A stretch of 58,696 bases of DNA, taken from Lactobacillus colini. Lineage in GTDB: Bacteria; Bacillota; Bacilli; Lactobacillales; Lactobacillaceae. Of the stretch, positions 8,289-17,329 are shown one piece after another. Position 1 is the first letter of the stretch. Every line of letters begins with the position of its first letter. Both the position numbers and the translations under genes were made by a program. Below the pieces are notes generated by a model that did no database searches, was not told the DNA's origin, and saw only the letters and a list, made by a program, of their open reading frames with translations. Location: the NCBI RefSeq assembly GCF_017874575.1, contig NZ_JAGGLU010000013.1, forward strand, positions 1 through 58,696, in the 5' to 3' direction.

Positions 8289-8765
8289 TTAAAATTTGTA
8301 AGCTTTCTGAAAAATTGGTTGTTGGCGTAAATCATAGATAGACCCGTTAATAGGAGTAATTGCAAATACGCGTAAAATTTCTTTTCTTTCAGAGTGATTG
8401 GCAGAAATTTGTTCCATTTCAGGGTGTGTTGCAAAAATTTGGTCTAAATATTTTTGATCAACTTCTTCAGCAATACCATTTAAGGTAAAACCGACACTAT
8501 CCAAAGTTTCGTTTCCCTTTAAAGCTGTAATTGAAATACGTGGATGATTCTTTAAACGTTGGTAAAAAGCTTTTTGATAAGTAGTTGAAAACAGCAATTT
8601 ATCTTCAACCTTTAATTCGATGTCAGCAACATTAGTAAAAGGATCGCCATTTTTATCAACCGTACCAAAAACAACAGATTGAAAACTATCAACAATTAGA
8701 GACAAAAATTCGTCTTTAGTTAAATTGTTGGTGAGTGCCGGGACAGCTTTACGCATTGTTTTCAT
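8289..8765 (-). CDS. Pyridoxamine 5'-phosphate oxidase-fold protein
   Basis: A 158-residue split-barrel protein of the PNPOx-like superfamily, which binds FMN, F420 or heme. The stretch VVFGTVDKNGDPFTNVADIELKVEDKLLFSTTYQKAFYQRL contains the strand-turn-strand and the YQK/FYQRLK phosphate-contact region of general-stress FMN-binding members. It overlaps the Rrf2 gene by 17 bases, suggesting joint control, perhaps of redox stress. The substrate is unknown. Confidence 0.8.
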   Translation of the reverse strand: MKTMRKAVPALTNNLTKDEFLSLIVDSFQSVVFGTVDKNGDPFTNVADIELKVEDKLLFSTTYQKAFYQRLKNHPRISITALKGNETLDSVGFTLNGIAEEVDQKYLDQIFATHPEMEQISANHSERKEILRVFAITPINGSIYDLRQQPIFQKAYKF

Positions 8766-9213
8766 CCTCTTTCTTTAAATACTCTTTTTCTTTTTGTTTA
8801 ACCAAGATTGTATCAACTACATCTGCTAAAGTAATTTCATTTAATTTAGCCTTAGCGGCAGTCTCGGCTTGATTATAAAATTCCGCTAAAGTTGGCTGAA
8901 TATTTCCACCCACAGGGCAAGCTGGATTAGTTTTATGATCAATTTCAAATAGTGGCTTATCTTTTTCAATAGTTAGATAAACATCTAACAGTGAAATTTG
9001 ATCAAGTGGTTTAGACACTTTAGGATCGGCTGCACCGTGGCGAGTTTCTAACAAACCACCTCTTCTTAAATCTACCATTAATCGACGAACCATCACTGGT
9101 GAGGTTTCAATGCTTCCGGCAATATTTTCGCTAGTTAGAGGCATCTTGCCTTGGAAGATATGAACAAAAGCCAAAAGATGAATTGAATCGCTAAATCTAG
9201 TTGAAACTTTCAT
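8749..9213 (-). CDS. Rrf2-family transcriptional regulator
   Basis: About 154 residues from the ATG at 9213, chosen over 9249 because AAGTAGG precedes it and MKVSTRFSDSIHLLAF is the conserved Rrf2 start. A winged helix-turn-helix (GSIETSPVMVRRLMVDLRRGG) is followed by the dimerisation helix. Only one cysteine is present, so unlike IscR or NsrR it probably does not bind an Fe-S cluster and is closer to YwnA. Palindromic TTACATTGTAA at 9231-9241 and TGTAAT..ATTACA at 9323-9341 flank the divergent promoters and could be its operators. Confidence 0.85.
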   Translation of the reverse strand: MKVSTRFSDSIHLLAFVHIFQGKMPLTSENIAGSIETSPVMVRRLMVDLRRGGLLETRHGAADPKVSKPLDQISLLDVYLTIEKDKPLFEIDHKTNPACPVGGNIQPTLAEFYNQAETAAKAKLNEITLADVVDTILVKQKEKEYLKKEDENNA

Positions 9214-9273
9214 ACTAATACCTACTTTCTTTACATTGTAATTATACAAGATACAAATAATTTTATCAAATCA

Positions 9274-9302
9274 TTGACGATCCAATTTATAGGGTATATA
9301 TT
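9274..9302 (+). promoter_or_regulatory. Promoter of the osmoprotectant transporter operon
   Basis: TTGACG (9274-9279), 17 bases, then TATATT (9297-9302). The palindrome-like TGTAAT..ATTACA lies just downstream at 9323-9341, in the transcribed leader, where a repressor such as the divergent Rrf2 protein might bind. Confidence 0.6.
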
Positions 9303-9354
9303 GTTTCTTGCAATCAAAAAAAGTGTAATTTGTATTATTACATCAGGAGGAAAT

Positions 9355-10278
9355 ATGAGCAATAAGAAGAAAACATGGTCAATCGTTGGGATTATCGTAA
9401 TTATCGTTGCAATTATTGCAGCACTTGCTTGGCCTAAGGGAAGCAATAACAATTCTACTTCAGTTAAAAAATCCAGTACGCCAATCACTATTGGGTCAAA
9501 GAACTTTACTGAAAGCAAAGTCGTTATGCAAATTTGGGCTGATGCACTTAAGAAGGAAGGCTATAACGTTAAAACTAAACCCAATATTGCCAGCTCAGTT
9601 GTTTATAAGGCAATTAATTCTGGACAAATTGACCTTTACCCTGAATATACTGGAACTATCGCTTTAGCATACTTAAAGGCACATATTGTAGGTAAAACAC
9701 CTGCTCAAATCGCTAAAATTGCCAAAGACGGAGTTGCTAAGAAGAATCTTACTACTTTAGCTTACGCACCTGGTAATGATGCACAAGGTATTGCCATTAG
9801 AACTTCTGTAGCTAAGAAGTACGGTATCAAGACAATTAGTGACTTACAAAAGAAGGCAAATAAGATTCGGTTTGCTTCACAAGGTGAATTTGATAAACGT
9901 GAAGATGGTATCCCAGGTCTTGAAAAAGTTTATGGCAAGTTTAACTTTAAGAGTGAAAAAGTTTATGATCCAAGTTTGAAGTATAAGGTTTTGGCACGTG
10001 GCGATGGTGATATTACTCCAGCTTCAACTACTGAAGGGCAACTTGCCACTAAAGATTTCTTTGCTTTAAAAGATGATAAAAACTTCTGGCCTGCTTATAA
10101 TTTAGTGCCATTAGTTCGCAATAAGACTTTAAAAGAAAATCCTGGTATCAAGAAAGTCTTGAATAAGCTTGACAAAAAGTTGACTACCAAAGAATTGACT
10201 TTGCTTAATAAGAAAGTTGACGTTGATGGCAAGAGCTACCAAACAGTTGCCGCTGAATGGGTCAAAAAGAATTATTAG
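9355..10278 (+). CDS. opuCC: Glycine betaine/carnitine/choline ABC transporter substrate-binding protein
   Basis: A 307-residue binding protein of the QAT (OpuAC/ProX) family, starting at ATG 9355 directly after AGGAGG; an upstream extension lacks a ribosome binding site. An N-terminal transmembrane or signal segment (residues 9-26) has no lipobox cysteine. The mature part opens with ITIGSKNFTESKVVMQIWADAL, the family hallmark, and has DLYPEYTGT, a conserved segment of the family. It captures compatible solutes for osmoprotection with the permease and ATPase encoded downstream. The gene order (binding protein, permease, ATPase) is the reverse of the classical opuC operons. Confidence 0.88.
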   Translation: MSNKKKTWSIVGIIVIIVAIIAALAWPKGSNNNSTSVKKSSTPITIGSKNFTESKVVMQIWADALKKEGYNVKTKPNIASSVVYKAINSGQIDLYPEYTGTIALAYLKAHIVGKTPAQIAKIAKDGVAKKNLTTLAYAPGNDAQGIAIRTSVAKKYGIKTISDLQKKANKIRFASQGEFDKREDGIPGLEKVYGKFNFKSEKVYDPSLKYKVLARGDGDITPASTTEGQLATKDFFALKDDKNFWPAYNLVPLVRNKTLKENPGIKKVLNKLDKKLTTKELTLLNKKVDVDGKSYQTVAAEWVKKNY

Positions 10279-10285
10279 TAAAAAT

Positions 10286-10313
10286 GGTTCAGTTAACAAG
10301 CTGAGCCTTTTTT
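10286..10313 (+). terminator. Partial terminator between binding-protein and permease genes
   Basis: GGTTCAG (10286-10292) and CTGAGCC (10301-10307) form a short stem followed by six T. Placed inside the operon, it would lower permease and ATPase expression relative to the abundant binding protein. Confidence 0.6.
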
Positions 10314-10330
10314 GCTAGAAAGGACAAATT

Positions 10331-10981
10331 GTGATCACGCAAATTATTAACTATTTTCAAACCAGTTCTGGAGAATATTGGATAGCTGTGGGACAGCATT
10401 TGTATATTAGTTTTTTATCTTTATTTATTGCCTTAATTATTGCTTTTCCACTAGGATATTTAGGTTCTAAGAATAAGATAGTTTCGGTATTTTGTCAGAC
10501 TTTTGCACAAGTTTTAAGAATTATCCCTAGCTTGGCTCTTTTATTTATTTTAATTCCCTACATTGGTACTGGTGTATTGCCAGCCTTAATTGCCCTAGTG
10601 GTTTTAGCATTACCACCATTAGTCGTGAATATTATTTTAGGTTTTAATGAAGTCCCTGATGTTTATAGCGAAGTTGGCCTTTCTCTAGGCATGAGTGACT
10701 TTCAACTATTAAAACAGATATCTTTGCCATTGGCATTACCTTATATTTTAAACGGAATAAAGTTAGCCCTAGTTGAGGTCATCGCCAGTGCCAGTTTAGC
10801 TGCATATATTGGAGCTGGTGGTTTAGGTAATCTAATCATGACCGGTCTAGGATTATATAAGATGCAGTATGTTGTAATTGGTGGAGTCAGTGTCGCATTA
10901 TTATCACTTCTTTCGATGCTTATTTTCGATTTTATTATTAAAAAGGTGGAAAACAATGACCAAAGAAATTATCAAGTTTAA
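10331..10981 (+). CDS. opuCB: Osmoprotectant ABC transporter permease
   Basis: A 216-residue inner-membrane permease with five to six hydrophobic segments, BPD_transp_1 family. The start is GTG at 10331 behind AGAAAGGA. LSLGMSDFQLLKQISLPLALPYILNGIKLALVE is the EAA loop that docks the ATPase. It makes the channel of the OpuC-type compatible-solute importer. Its 3' end overlaps the ATPase gene start by 26 bases. Confidence 0.88.
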   Translation: MITQIINYFQTSSGEYWIAVGQHLYISFLSLFIALIIAFPLGYLGSKNKIVSVFCQTFAQVLRIIPSLALLFILIPYIGTGVLPALIALVVLALPPLVVNIILGFNEVPDVYSEVGLSLGMSDFQLLKQISLPLALPYILNGIKLALVEVIASASLAAYIGAGGLGNLIMTGLGLYKMQYVVIGGVSVALLSLLSMLIFDFIIKKVENNDQRNYQV

Positions 10982-11708
10982 TCATGTAAATAAAAAATTC
11001 GGCAAAAATGAAGTAATCAAAGATCTATCATTTTCAATCAATGAAGGTGAATTTATCACAGTCCTGGGTTCATCAGGATCTGGGAAAACCACTACTTTAA
11101 AAATGATAAACGGCTTAGAAACACCAACTGCTGGTCAAATTATTGTTAATAATGAAGACTTAAAAAATGCCAATTTAGTTGAACTGCGTCGCCATATTGG
11201 CTATGTAGTGCAATCAATTGGTCTTTTTCCACATATGACTATTAGTCAAAATATTGCCGTAACTCCTAAATTGCTCGGATGGGATCAAAAGAAAATTGAT
11301 TTGAAGGTTAAGGATTTGCTTGAAATTGTCGGTTTAGATAATGAAGAATACGCTAAACGCTATCCGACTCAGCTTTCCGGCGGCCAGCAGCAGCGTGTTG
11401 GTGTGGCACGTGCTTTGTCAACTAATCCACCGTTGATGTTATTTGACGAACCTTTTTCTGCGCTTGATGCCATTACTAGGCAAAATCTGCAGCACGAAGT
11501 TAAAGCTTTACACCAAAAATTGGCTAAGAAAACCTTTTTCTTCGTTACGCATGACATCAATGAAGCTTTGTATTTGGGCGATCGAGTAATGGTGATGAAT
11601 CATGGTCAGATTGAACAATTTGATACGCCAGATAAAGTAGCAAATCACCCGGCAACCAAATATGTAAAAGATTTAATTGGTACGATTAGAGAAAATCAGG
11701 CTTCATGA
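10956..11708 (+). CDS. opuCA: Osmoprotectant ABC transporter ATP-binding protein
   Basis: A 250-residue ABC ATPase starting at ATG 10956 (AAGGTGG upstream). Walker A is GSSGSGKTT, the signature LSGGQQQRV and Walker B LMLFDEPFSALD. It lacks the C-terminal CBS domains that sense ionic strength in full-length OpuCA (near 400 residues), so activity control must differ. Its stop codon lies within the end of the truncated IS66 sequence, so the last residues may be altered by the insertion or deletion event. It energises uptake with the two upstream genes. Confidence 0.88.
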   Translation: MTKEIIKFNHVNKKFGKNEVIKDLSFSINEGEFITVLGSSGSGKTTTLKMINGLETPTAGQIIVNNEDLKNANLVELRRHIGYVVQSIGLFPHMTISQNIAVTPKLLGWDQKKIDLKVKDLLEIVGLDNEEYAKRYPTQLSGGQQQRVGVARALSTNPPLMLFDEPFSALDAITRQNLQHEVKALHQKLAKKTFFFVTHDINEALYLGDRVMVMNHGQIEQFDTPDKVANHPATKYVKDLIGTIRENQAS

Positions 11709-12674
11709 AACTTTCTTCTAACATGAGCCCAGCAGCCAACTAAGGTCGCTTTAGGCAATTGTTCATAAGCCTGCCACATATCACAGTGCAGGTAACCAGG
11801 ATACTTTCCTAAAAAATCAAGTGCCACTTGGCCACTCCGGGAAGGATTATGATGATACAGCGTAATCCCGTATCGATCATGTTTGCCAGATAAGAAGACC
11901 CAATAATAGGTCTTGATCGTTTCACTTTCTAGAACAGTATAATAAGTTTCATCGGCATGCAGGATCGGCCGCGCTAACAGCTTTTGCTTAAGCAGATTAT
12001 ATACTGCTTCAAAGTAATATTCGCTGCTTTTCAATTTCCAGCAATTTAACAGCTGTCTGGAAACTTCGAGACCTAGCTTGCGCCAGTAACTTTCCTGGCG
12101 GTAATCTGGTACTTTCATTTCATATTTTTGATAAAGTGAATGAGCAATGAGTGAAGCTGAACCCAGGCCATGATTCAGAGGAGCCTTAGGTACTGCAGCT
12201 TTAATGATCTTATCGCTAAAATTTCTTTGGCTACAGTATTGGCATTTATAAGCATGTTGGATATGATCTAGCCTTTTAAGCTGAGCTGGGATAAACAATA
12301 ATTCTTGTCGAACTGGCTGCTTGCCAATCTCAGTGAGTTCATAATGGCAATCAGGACAATGCTTGTCGCCTAATTCATGATGAACTTCTTCAGCCGGAAG
12401 GGCTGCCAGTAAGTCGGCACGCTTTCTTTTATGCTTTTTCCTTTTATAAGTAATAGTCTGAACGGCGGCGTCGGGGACGTTCTCCGTCATCTTGAGCATC
12501 AGGTTCATCAAATAAACTGGTTTGACCATTCAAAGGCATTTGTTCTGAAGATTTGCCGTAACGCTTTTGTGTTAAGTAAGCTACTTGTTCACGGAGGAGC
12601 TTGATTTCATCAGTTAAGTTTTGAATCGTAGTTGCTTGTTGGGCAATAATCCTTTCCAAATTTTCTTGTGACAT
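11696..12674 (-). pseudogene. IS66 transposase TnpC, frameshifted and 3'-truncated
   Basis: The N-terminal coiled part (12674 down to about 12480) ends in SLFDEPDAQ, then the frame shifts. The rest continues in another frame, from a zinc-binding CPDCHYEL region to LHADETYYTVLE and VGCWAHVRRKFHEA. The protein stops there and lacks the C-terminal part of the DDE domain. A full TnpC is near 500 residues. Two separate lesions mean it cannot be functional. Confidence 0.85.
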
Positions 12675-12738
12675 AATTTAAACTTCCTCCTAAATTTGTT
12701 AGTTAAAAGAATATCAAAAAAGCGTGCGATGTCAAGTG

Positions 12739-13086
12739 TTAGTAGAATCCGCGCGCTTTCGTGTTCTTTATTTTTGGACTAATTGAAAAGCCCTTCATTA
12801 ACCAATCAACCTGCTTAGAGGATAAAGCTTGAACTTCATTTTGATTCCTAGGCCAGCTCATTTTGCCATTTTCAAATCTTTTATAGAGTAGCCAGAACCC
12901 TTGTCCGTCCCAATAAAGGGCCTTGAAGCGACCCTTGCTTCCACCGCAGAAGAGAAAGACTTTGCCACTAAAAGGGTCAAGCTCAAACTGTTCTTTTACT
13001 AAAGTTGCTAGGCCATCAATGCCTTTGCGCAGATCGGTCTTGCCACAAACGATATAAACCTGACCCAAGTCACTGAGCCTAATCAT
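12739..13086 (-). CDS. tnpB: IS66 accessory protein TnpB
   Basis: A 115-residue protein with the family motifs YIVCGKTDLRKGIDGLA and VFLFCGGSKGRFKALYWDGQGFWLLYKRFENG. TnpB is required with TnpA for transposition of IS66 elements, but its molecular role is not established. The frame is intact even though the partner TnpC is broken. It overlaps the stop of the upstream tnpA by four bases. Confidence 0.9.
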   Translation of the reverse strand: MIRLSDLGQVYIVCGKTDLRKGIDGLATLVKEQFELDPFSGKVFLFCGGSKGRFKALYWDGQGFWLLYKRFENGKMSWPRNQNEVQALSSKQVDWLMKGFSISPKIKNTKARGFY

Positions 13087-13274
13087 GACAATACTTTCTC
13101 AAGGAGTTTATTCATGATTTCAGGATCTAAACTACTGTAGAAGTTCAACTCTAAGTCGTTTTTCTTTAAAGTAAGCAAAAGATTATTACGTGGTGGCCGA
13201 GTTTTCTTGGACCTAACTGGATGATTTAGAGCCACAATTGGCTGTTGTTTTTCGATCATATTCTTAACCTCCAT
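13083..13274 (-). CDS. tnpA: IS66 accessory protein TnpA (small form)
   Basis: A 63-residue basic protein at the tnpA position of the IS66 element, overlapping tnpB. It is shorter than classical TnpA. The second Met (MIEKQQP) is an alternative start; the first has no clear ribosome binding site. A role in regulating transposition is known only by position. Confidence 0.65.
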   Translation of the reverse strand: MEVKNMIEKQQPIVALNHPVRSKKTRPPRNNLLLTLKKNDLELNFYSSLDPEIMNKLLEKVLS

Positions 13275-13342
13275 TAAATTGATGAGATTAGAATACTTGA
13301 AAAACCGGGGCTAAAACAGATACCCAATTATTTGACGCTTAC

Positions 13343-13688
13343 GCTTAAAAAACAGAATCTGTGCTATGCCTTATTTGTTGTACGAAAAAAGCACCAATTT
13401 AACCAATTAAATGTTAAATCAGTGCTTTAAAAGTCTAATATTAATTGTCACTGTCTTAACTTAATGACATTGCATTTTGAATAGGGCTAAAAAGTCTGAA
13501 GATTAAATCCAACGTCTTAACCTATGACACTGATCATAGTTGCTAGACTTTTTTATAAACTTAGAGCTCTCTAGTTGGTACGTTATGTGAATATAACTGT
13601 ATTATACAATGTCTTATTGTACTGATTATATCCAACCGCTCATCCTTACACATAAAATTGTGTATCTACACCCTGATAATTTACCCCT
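13343..13688. other. Gene-free 345-bp segment with IS-end relics
   Basis: No credible gene. It holds the hairpin at 13388-13428 and two related copies of the 19-bp repeat: exact at 13454-13472, diverged (TCTTAACcTAtGACAcTG) at 13515-13532. The whole looks like scar tissue from insertion-sequence turnover at the edge of the biosynthetic island. Confidence 0.5.
13388..13428. terminator. Hairpin between IS66 end and the biosynthetic operon
   Basis: AAGCAC..ATTTAAC pairs with GTTAAAT..GTGCTT and is flanked by A and T runs. It may end the minus-strand biosynthetic operon, whose last stop is at 13689. Confidence 0.5.
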
Positions 13689-14903
13689 CTATCGATATTT
13701 CACAGTTCTCAAGAACCAATCTTCTAAATTCAAAATTTCATGTTCCAAAGATGCATTAGTATCGGCGTGTAATTCAACCGAAGCCAAAGCCTGAACTGAA
13801 GTATGTCCCATATCGTATCGATTACCAATTTTTGCATATACTTCATATAGATCAATATCATCACTAGGAATTTTATCAGGCATATATGTTAATTCACCTT
13901 TTTGTGGTGTTACAAGTAAAAAACCTCGGGGCTTATCCCATTCTAATAAGCCTTTATGATTGAATGAAGCACCACTTTCGGCTTTTAAGTACTCTCCCAA
14001 TAAGTTAAAACCAAACTCTCTATCAATAGTATCTAGAATCTTTCCACCTCCAAACCGAATAGCAATTTCATTAAAGAAGATTCCATTTTCATTTTTAAAT
14101 GTTTCAAGATGAATAATGCAGTTTTCAGGGAGTGGCATCAGCATGCATGCTTTCTTTCCAAAAGAAAGCATCTCTTGTGACTCTTTAGATTTACTTTGTA
14201 AAAACATGCTGGCAGTAGATTGACCCTGTTGGAAAGCCAAAGGAGTATGAATATACTTAGCTACAGACATATAGCGAAGCTGCCCTTGAGTATAAAGGCC
14301 ATCAATATGGTAGACATTTCCAGATACAAAAGTTTCTATAATTGCATGTTCAAAATACTTTTTATCCAAATTTTCAAGCTCTGATAAACTCTTAATCACA
14401 AAAGTGTCCCTAGACCCCGCACCATCAATTGGTTTAATAACATATGGATAATTCGAATCTGTTCTTTTAATAAATTCAAGTGCTTCAAAAAAAGAATTAA
14501 CTTTGCTATCTTCTGCAACTTGAATTCCATTTCTTCGCATTAATTTTTTCATTTTATGTTTATTTCTAAATAGCACAGCTGAGGAGGGACGCAATCCTTC
14601 AATATTCAAACATTCTCTGGCCCAAGAAATTCTGATAACTTCTTCTTCTCTCAAGGAAATCAGTTTTCCAATTTTCTTAGTTTTACTAAAATTAAAAATA
14701 AATTTTTCAATTTCATTTGAATTATACCAGTCATTAATTTTTACCAATTTGATATCTGATCTACCTGATAAATTTTGCTGAAATTCATCAAAATGATGCG
14801 CTTTAACAACAAAATAATATTGATTACCTAGACCTTCTGGCAGCCATTTTTCTGGTTTCATATAGTCATGTCCCAGACCACCAATTATAATAATATTTTT
14901 CAT
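13689..14903 (-). CDS. ATP-grasp carboxylate-amine ligase-like protein (second of the operon)
   Basis: A 404-residue cytosolic enzyme of the ATP-grasp superfamily, which activates a carboxylate as acyl-phosphate and joins it to an amine or thiol. The ATP-binding lysine strand is YPYVIKPIDGAGSRDTF near residue 150, and the adenine hinge is AIIETFVSGNVYHIDG near 195. The Mg-binding end is GIFFNEIAIRFGGGKI near 285, where the usual E-x-N-x-R pattern reads NEIAIRFGGG. RBS AGGAGA precedes the ATG. It is the last gene of the operon, 24 bases after the MFS gene. The acceptor and donor cannot be told. It resembles L-amino-acid ligases more than purine-pathway members. An amide-forming role on the cluster product is inferred. 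Confidence 0.75.
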   Translation of the reverse strand: MKNIIIIGGLGHDYMKPEKWLPEGLGNQYYFVVKAHHFDEFQQNLSGRSDIKLVKINDWYNSNEIEKFIFNFSKTKKIGKLISLREEEVIRISWARECLNIEGLRPSSAVLFRNKHKMKKLMRRNGIQVAEDSKVNSFFEALEFIKRTDSNYPYVIKPIDGAGSRDTFVIKSLSELENLDKKYFEHAIIETFVSGNVYHIDGLYTQGQLRYMSVAKYIHTPLAFQQGQSTASMFLQSKSKESQEMLSFGKKACMLMPLPENCIIHLETFKNENGIFFNEIAIRFGGGKILDTIDREFGFNLLGEYLKAESGASFNHKGLLEWDKPRGFLLVTPQKGELTYMPDKIPSDDIDLYEVYAKIGNRYDMGHTSVQALASVELHADTNASLEHEILNLEDWFLRTVKYR

Positions 14904-14927
14904 TATCTTCTCCTGTATAAAAAATCT

Positions 14928-16160
14928 TTAGTCTTTTGTCTCTCTTAACAAAAATTTAGAAAAAATCAATAAAATTATCCCAATTAATCCAATAAAACTA
15001 AATGCTGTAATATATTGGCCGGTAGTCTGAACAATAGTGCCTACAACAAGCGGCCCAAGGATTGTTGCAAGATTTGCAAATCCATGCATCATCCCACCCA
15101 TGGTGCCCACTTTTTGAGCAGAAAAAGTTTCATTGATGACACCCCAATACAATCCTCCAGTGAAATACAAAGCTACTACACACAAAGTTATCAAAACAAA
15201 AATTTCCCAATACACTCGTACTAATCCAAGTAAAATTGTTGAAACACTTGAACAAATCAAACAAAATCTGATCATTTTTAGATATTTTGAATTCAAACTA
15301 GTATTTTTAAGAGTTAATTTTCTGGCAAAAATTCCACCTATGAGCATTGCACTTGAGCCAAACAGCCACGGTAATGATTCAAGTATCATTAAATCACTGG
15401 GATTTAACGTTTTTACTTTGACCAAGTAGACCGGAAACCAACTGATCAAAAAATAGAGTAATAAATTATATAGAAAATAGCAGCTTGTAATCCCAATAAA
15501 TAAATTGGCCTGCTGTTTACTTATCTTGAACTTTTGTTTGTTATTAGATAATAAGTTCCTTTTATCCAATTTTTCAGAGTCTAGTTCATCAAATTCTCTA
15601 AAAACAAATTTCCATAAACCAGACCAAATTAGGCCTAAAATCATAATTACAATAAATGAAATTCGCCATGAAAACTTCATAGCCAGGGCAGGAATCAAAA
15701 TACCAGCTAATGCTGTTCCAATTGGAGTAGCACTGTCTACTATTGAAACCCACGTGACAGACTCCTTATTATTGAAAATGTTATTGACAATTTTATTGAC
15801 ATTGCTTGATAACGGACCTTCTGACATGCCAAATAAAAATCTAATAACCAGTAATTGCCATAAAGATACAGTTGCACCCGTTAGCCCTGAAAGAATGGAC
15901 CACAATAATATGCAAATACCAAATAATTTTTGAGGAGAAATTTTATCTGATAGAAATCCACCTAAAAAATTGAATGGCAAATAGCCCAACGAAAATGCAC
16001 TGAAAACCATCCCCTTTTCAAAAACGGATATTGAGATATCCTTACTAATATAGACCATAGATAAAGATATAGCTGCCCGATCTAAATAATTAATAATACT
16101 AGCAATATATAGCATTATGATAATTATATATGGTCGTGTAAAAAATCTTGTCGTTTTCAT
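14928..16160 (-). CDS. MFS transporter, anion:cation symporter-like
   Basis: A 410-residue protein with about 12 transmembrane segments. Early motifs YIASIINYLDRAAISLSM and FSLGYLPFNFLGGFLSDKISPQKL match the ACS subfamily (hexuronate, glucarate or organic anion transporters). LFGMSEGPLSSNVNKIVNN is the segment usually containing G-x-x-E-x-x-x-x-P. Its ATG overlaps the preceding ATP-grasp stop by four bases, so it belongs to the operon. It may import a precursor or export the product; ACS members mostly import acids. Confidence 0.8.
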   Translation of the reverse strand: MKTTRFFTRPYIIIIMLYIASIINYLDRAAISLSMVYISKDISISVFEKGMVFSAFSLGYLPFNFLGGFLSDKISPQKLFGICILLWSILSGLTGATVSLWQLLVIRFLFGMSEGPLSSNVNKIVNNIFNNKESVTWVSIVDSATPIGTALAGILIPALAMKFSWRISFIVIMILGLIWSGLWKFVFREFDELDSEKLDKRNLLSNNKQKFKISKQQANLFIGITSCYFLYNLLLYFLISWFPVYLVKVKTLNPSDLMILESLPWLFGSSAMLIGGIFARKLTLKNTSLNSKYLKMIRFCLICSSVSTILLGLVRVYWEIFVLITLCVVALYFTGGLYWGVINETFSAQKVGTMGGMMHGFANLATILGPLVVGTIVQTTGQYITAFSFIGLIGIILLIFSKFLLRETKD

Positions 16161-17329
16161 TTCGTATCAAATAATTTTTCATTACAATAGGATAAAATAC
16201 TGTTGATTGTTTTATTTATATCAGACACAGATGAAACTTCACAAGCCAAGGCTAATGGTCGATCATATGAACTTGACGGTGCATTTAAAATTTCTTGATT
16301 CGAAGGAAAGCTTGGAATAACTAAATAGCAGCCAAATTTAGTTTTAAGGTAATCTAAGTCTTCTTGGGAATATTTAAATTTAGCCGGATAAATTTTAGGC
16401 TCCGGAAATAATGCGAATCTAGATGTCATTTGAGGTTTTAATTTTACATCAGGATGATGTCCAGTTGCTATTTTCATAACTAGCTGATAAAAATCAACAT
16501 CAAATTCAGGCAATGTTAAAGTAGGAATTAGATCTCCGCCTAAACGAGGATGAGATTCAATATAAAATAGAGACCCATCTGGTTTGATCATCACTTCTGT
16601 ATGACTAACAATATTTGAATATCCCAGTACATTATAAATATTTATAAGTTCATCATGCTGTGTAGGAGTCAGCTGTACCTTATTGGAAATATGACCAGCT
16701 TCTACCACTGTTCCGTCATATTTGATTTTGGAAGTGACCCCATAAATAATATGTTTACCAGCTATATGCATTGCTTCAATACTAAACTCTTCACCATTGA
16801 TAAAATTTTCAATAAAAAATTTTGAATAATCTTCATCACTTAAAAATGCCATCAACTCATCTAAATTGTTACACTTGTGTACTTTCATGCTTCCCTTGCC
16901 AATGCGTGGCTTAACGATAACTGGAAATTTTTGTTTTTCAGGCCCCATTTGAATAAAATCATCTACTGTGTACCACTTAACCTTATTATCAGTGATACTA
17001 TTAACCTTTTGTCTAGCATTAATTTTATTTTGATTTTCAACATATACTTTTTTCAGATTCGTATTGACTCCAAGCTTTTTAGCAAACTCAAACCAGAATT
17101 TCCTTGTATCTTCATTAAAAGATACAACAGCTGACAATTCTCGGGACTTAAAGAAGTTGAGAATATTTGTCATTTTTTCAAAATCATGTCTTGGAAACGA
17201 AATTTCAGAATAGCCATCCCTCTTAATCTCAGAAAACTCTTTTCCTGGCTTAACCTTGTAAACATAGCCTAATGATTTTAAAGCATCAATCATCACAGGA
17301 GTATTAACATCTAAAATAAAATTTTTCAT
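16157..17329 (-). CDS. ATP-grasp ligase-like protein (first of the operon)
   Basis: 390 residues from ATG 17329, chosen because AAAAGGA precedes it; an upstream in-frame start at 17365 has no such site. N-terminal Rossmann-like part, then the ATP-grasp core: FPVIVKPRIGKGSMKV (ATP lysine), FFIENFINGEEFSIEAM (hinge) and SLFYIESHPRLGGDLIPTL, the Mg-binding E/N/R end with a His in place of the usual Asn. The pattern is that of carboxylate-amine ligases of the BacD/L-amino-acid-ligase type. It overlaps genes on both sides by four bases. Two different ATP-grasp enzymes in one operon suggest two amide bonds in the product. Specific substrates are unknown. Confidence 0.75.
   Translation of the reverse strand: MKNFILDVNTPVMIDALKSLGYVYKVKPGKEFSEIKRDGYSEISFPRHDFEKMTNILNFFKSRELSAVVSFNEDTRKFWFEFAKKLGVNTNLKKVYVENQNKINARQKVNSITDNKVKWYTVDDFIQMGPEKQKFPVIVKPRIGKGSMKVHKCNNLDELMAFLSDEDYSKFFIENFINGEEFSIEAMHIAGKHIIYGVTSKIKYDGTVVEAGHISNKVQLTPTQHDELINIYNVLGYSNIVSHTEVMIKPDGSLFYIESHPRLGGDLIPTLTLPEFDVDFYQLVMKIATGHHPDVKLKPQMTSRFALFPEPKIYPAKFKYSQEDLDYLKTKFGCYLVIPSFPSNQEILNAPSSSYDRPLALACEVSSVSDINKTINSILSYCNEKLFDTK

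Larger units (their letters stand above)
11700..13342 (-). mobile_element. Decayed IS66-family element
   Basis: An element with the three-gene order tnpA-tnpB-tnpC on the minus strand. Its outer end is at 13342, where the minus strand begins GTAAGCG, the IS66 terminal signature, followed outside by GCTTAAAA as a possible 8-bp target repeat. The far end is missing: TnpC stops at the junction with the osmoprotectant ATPase gene. The element is therefore truncated and non-autonomous. Confidence 0.75.
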
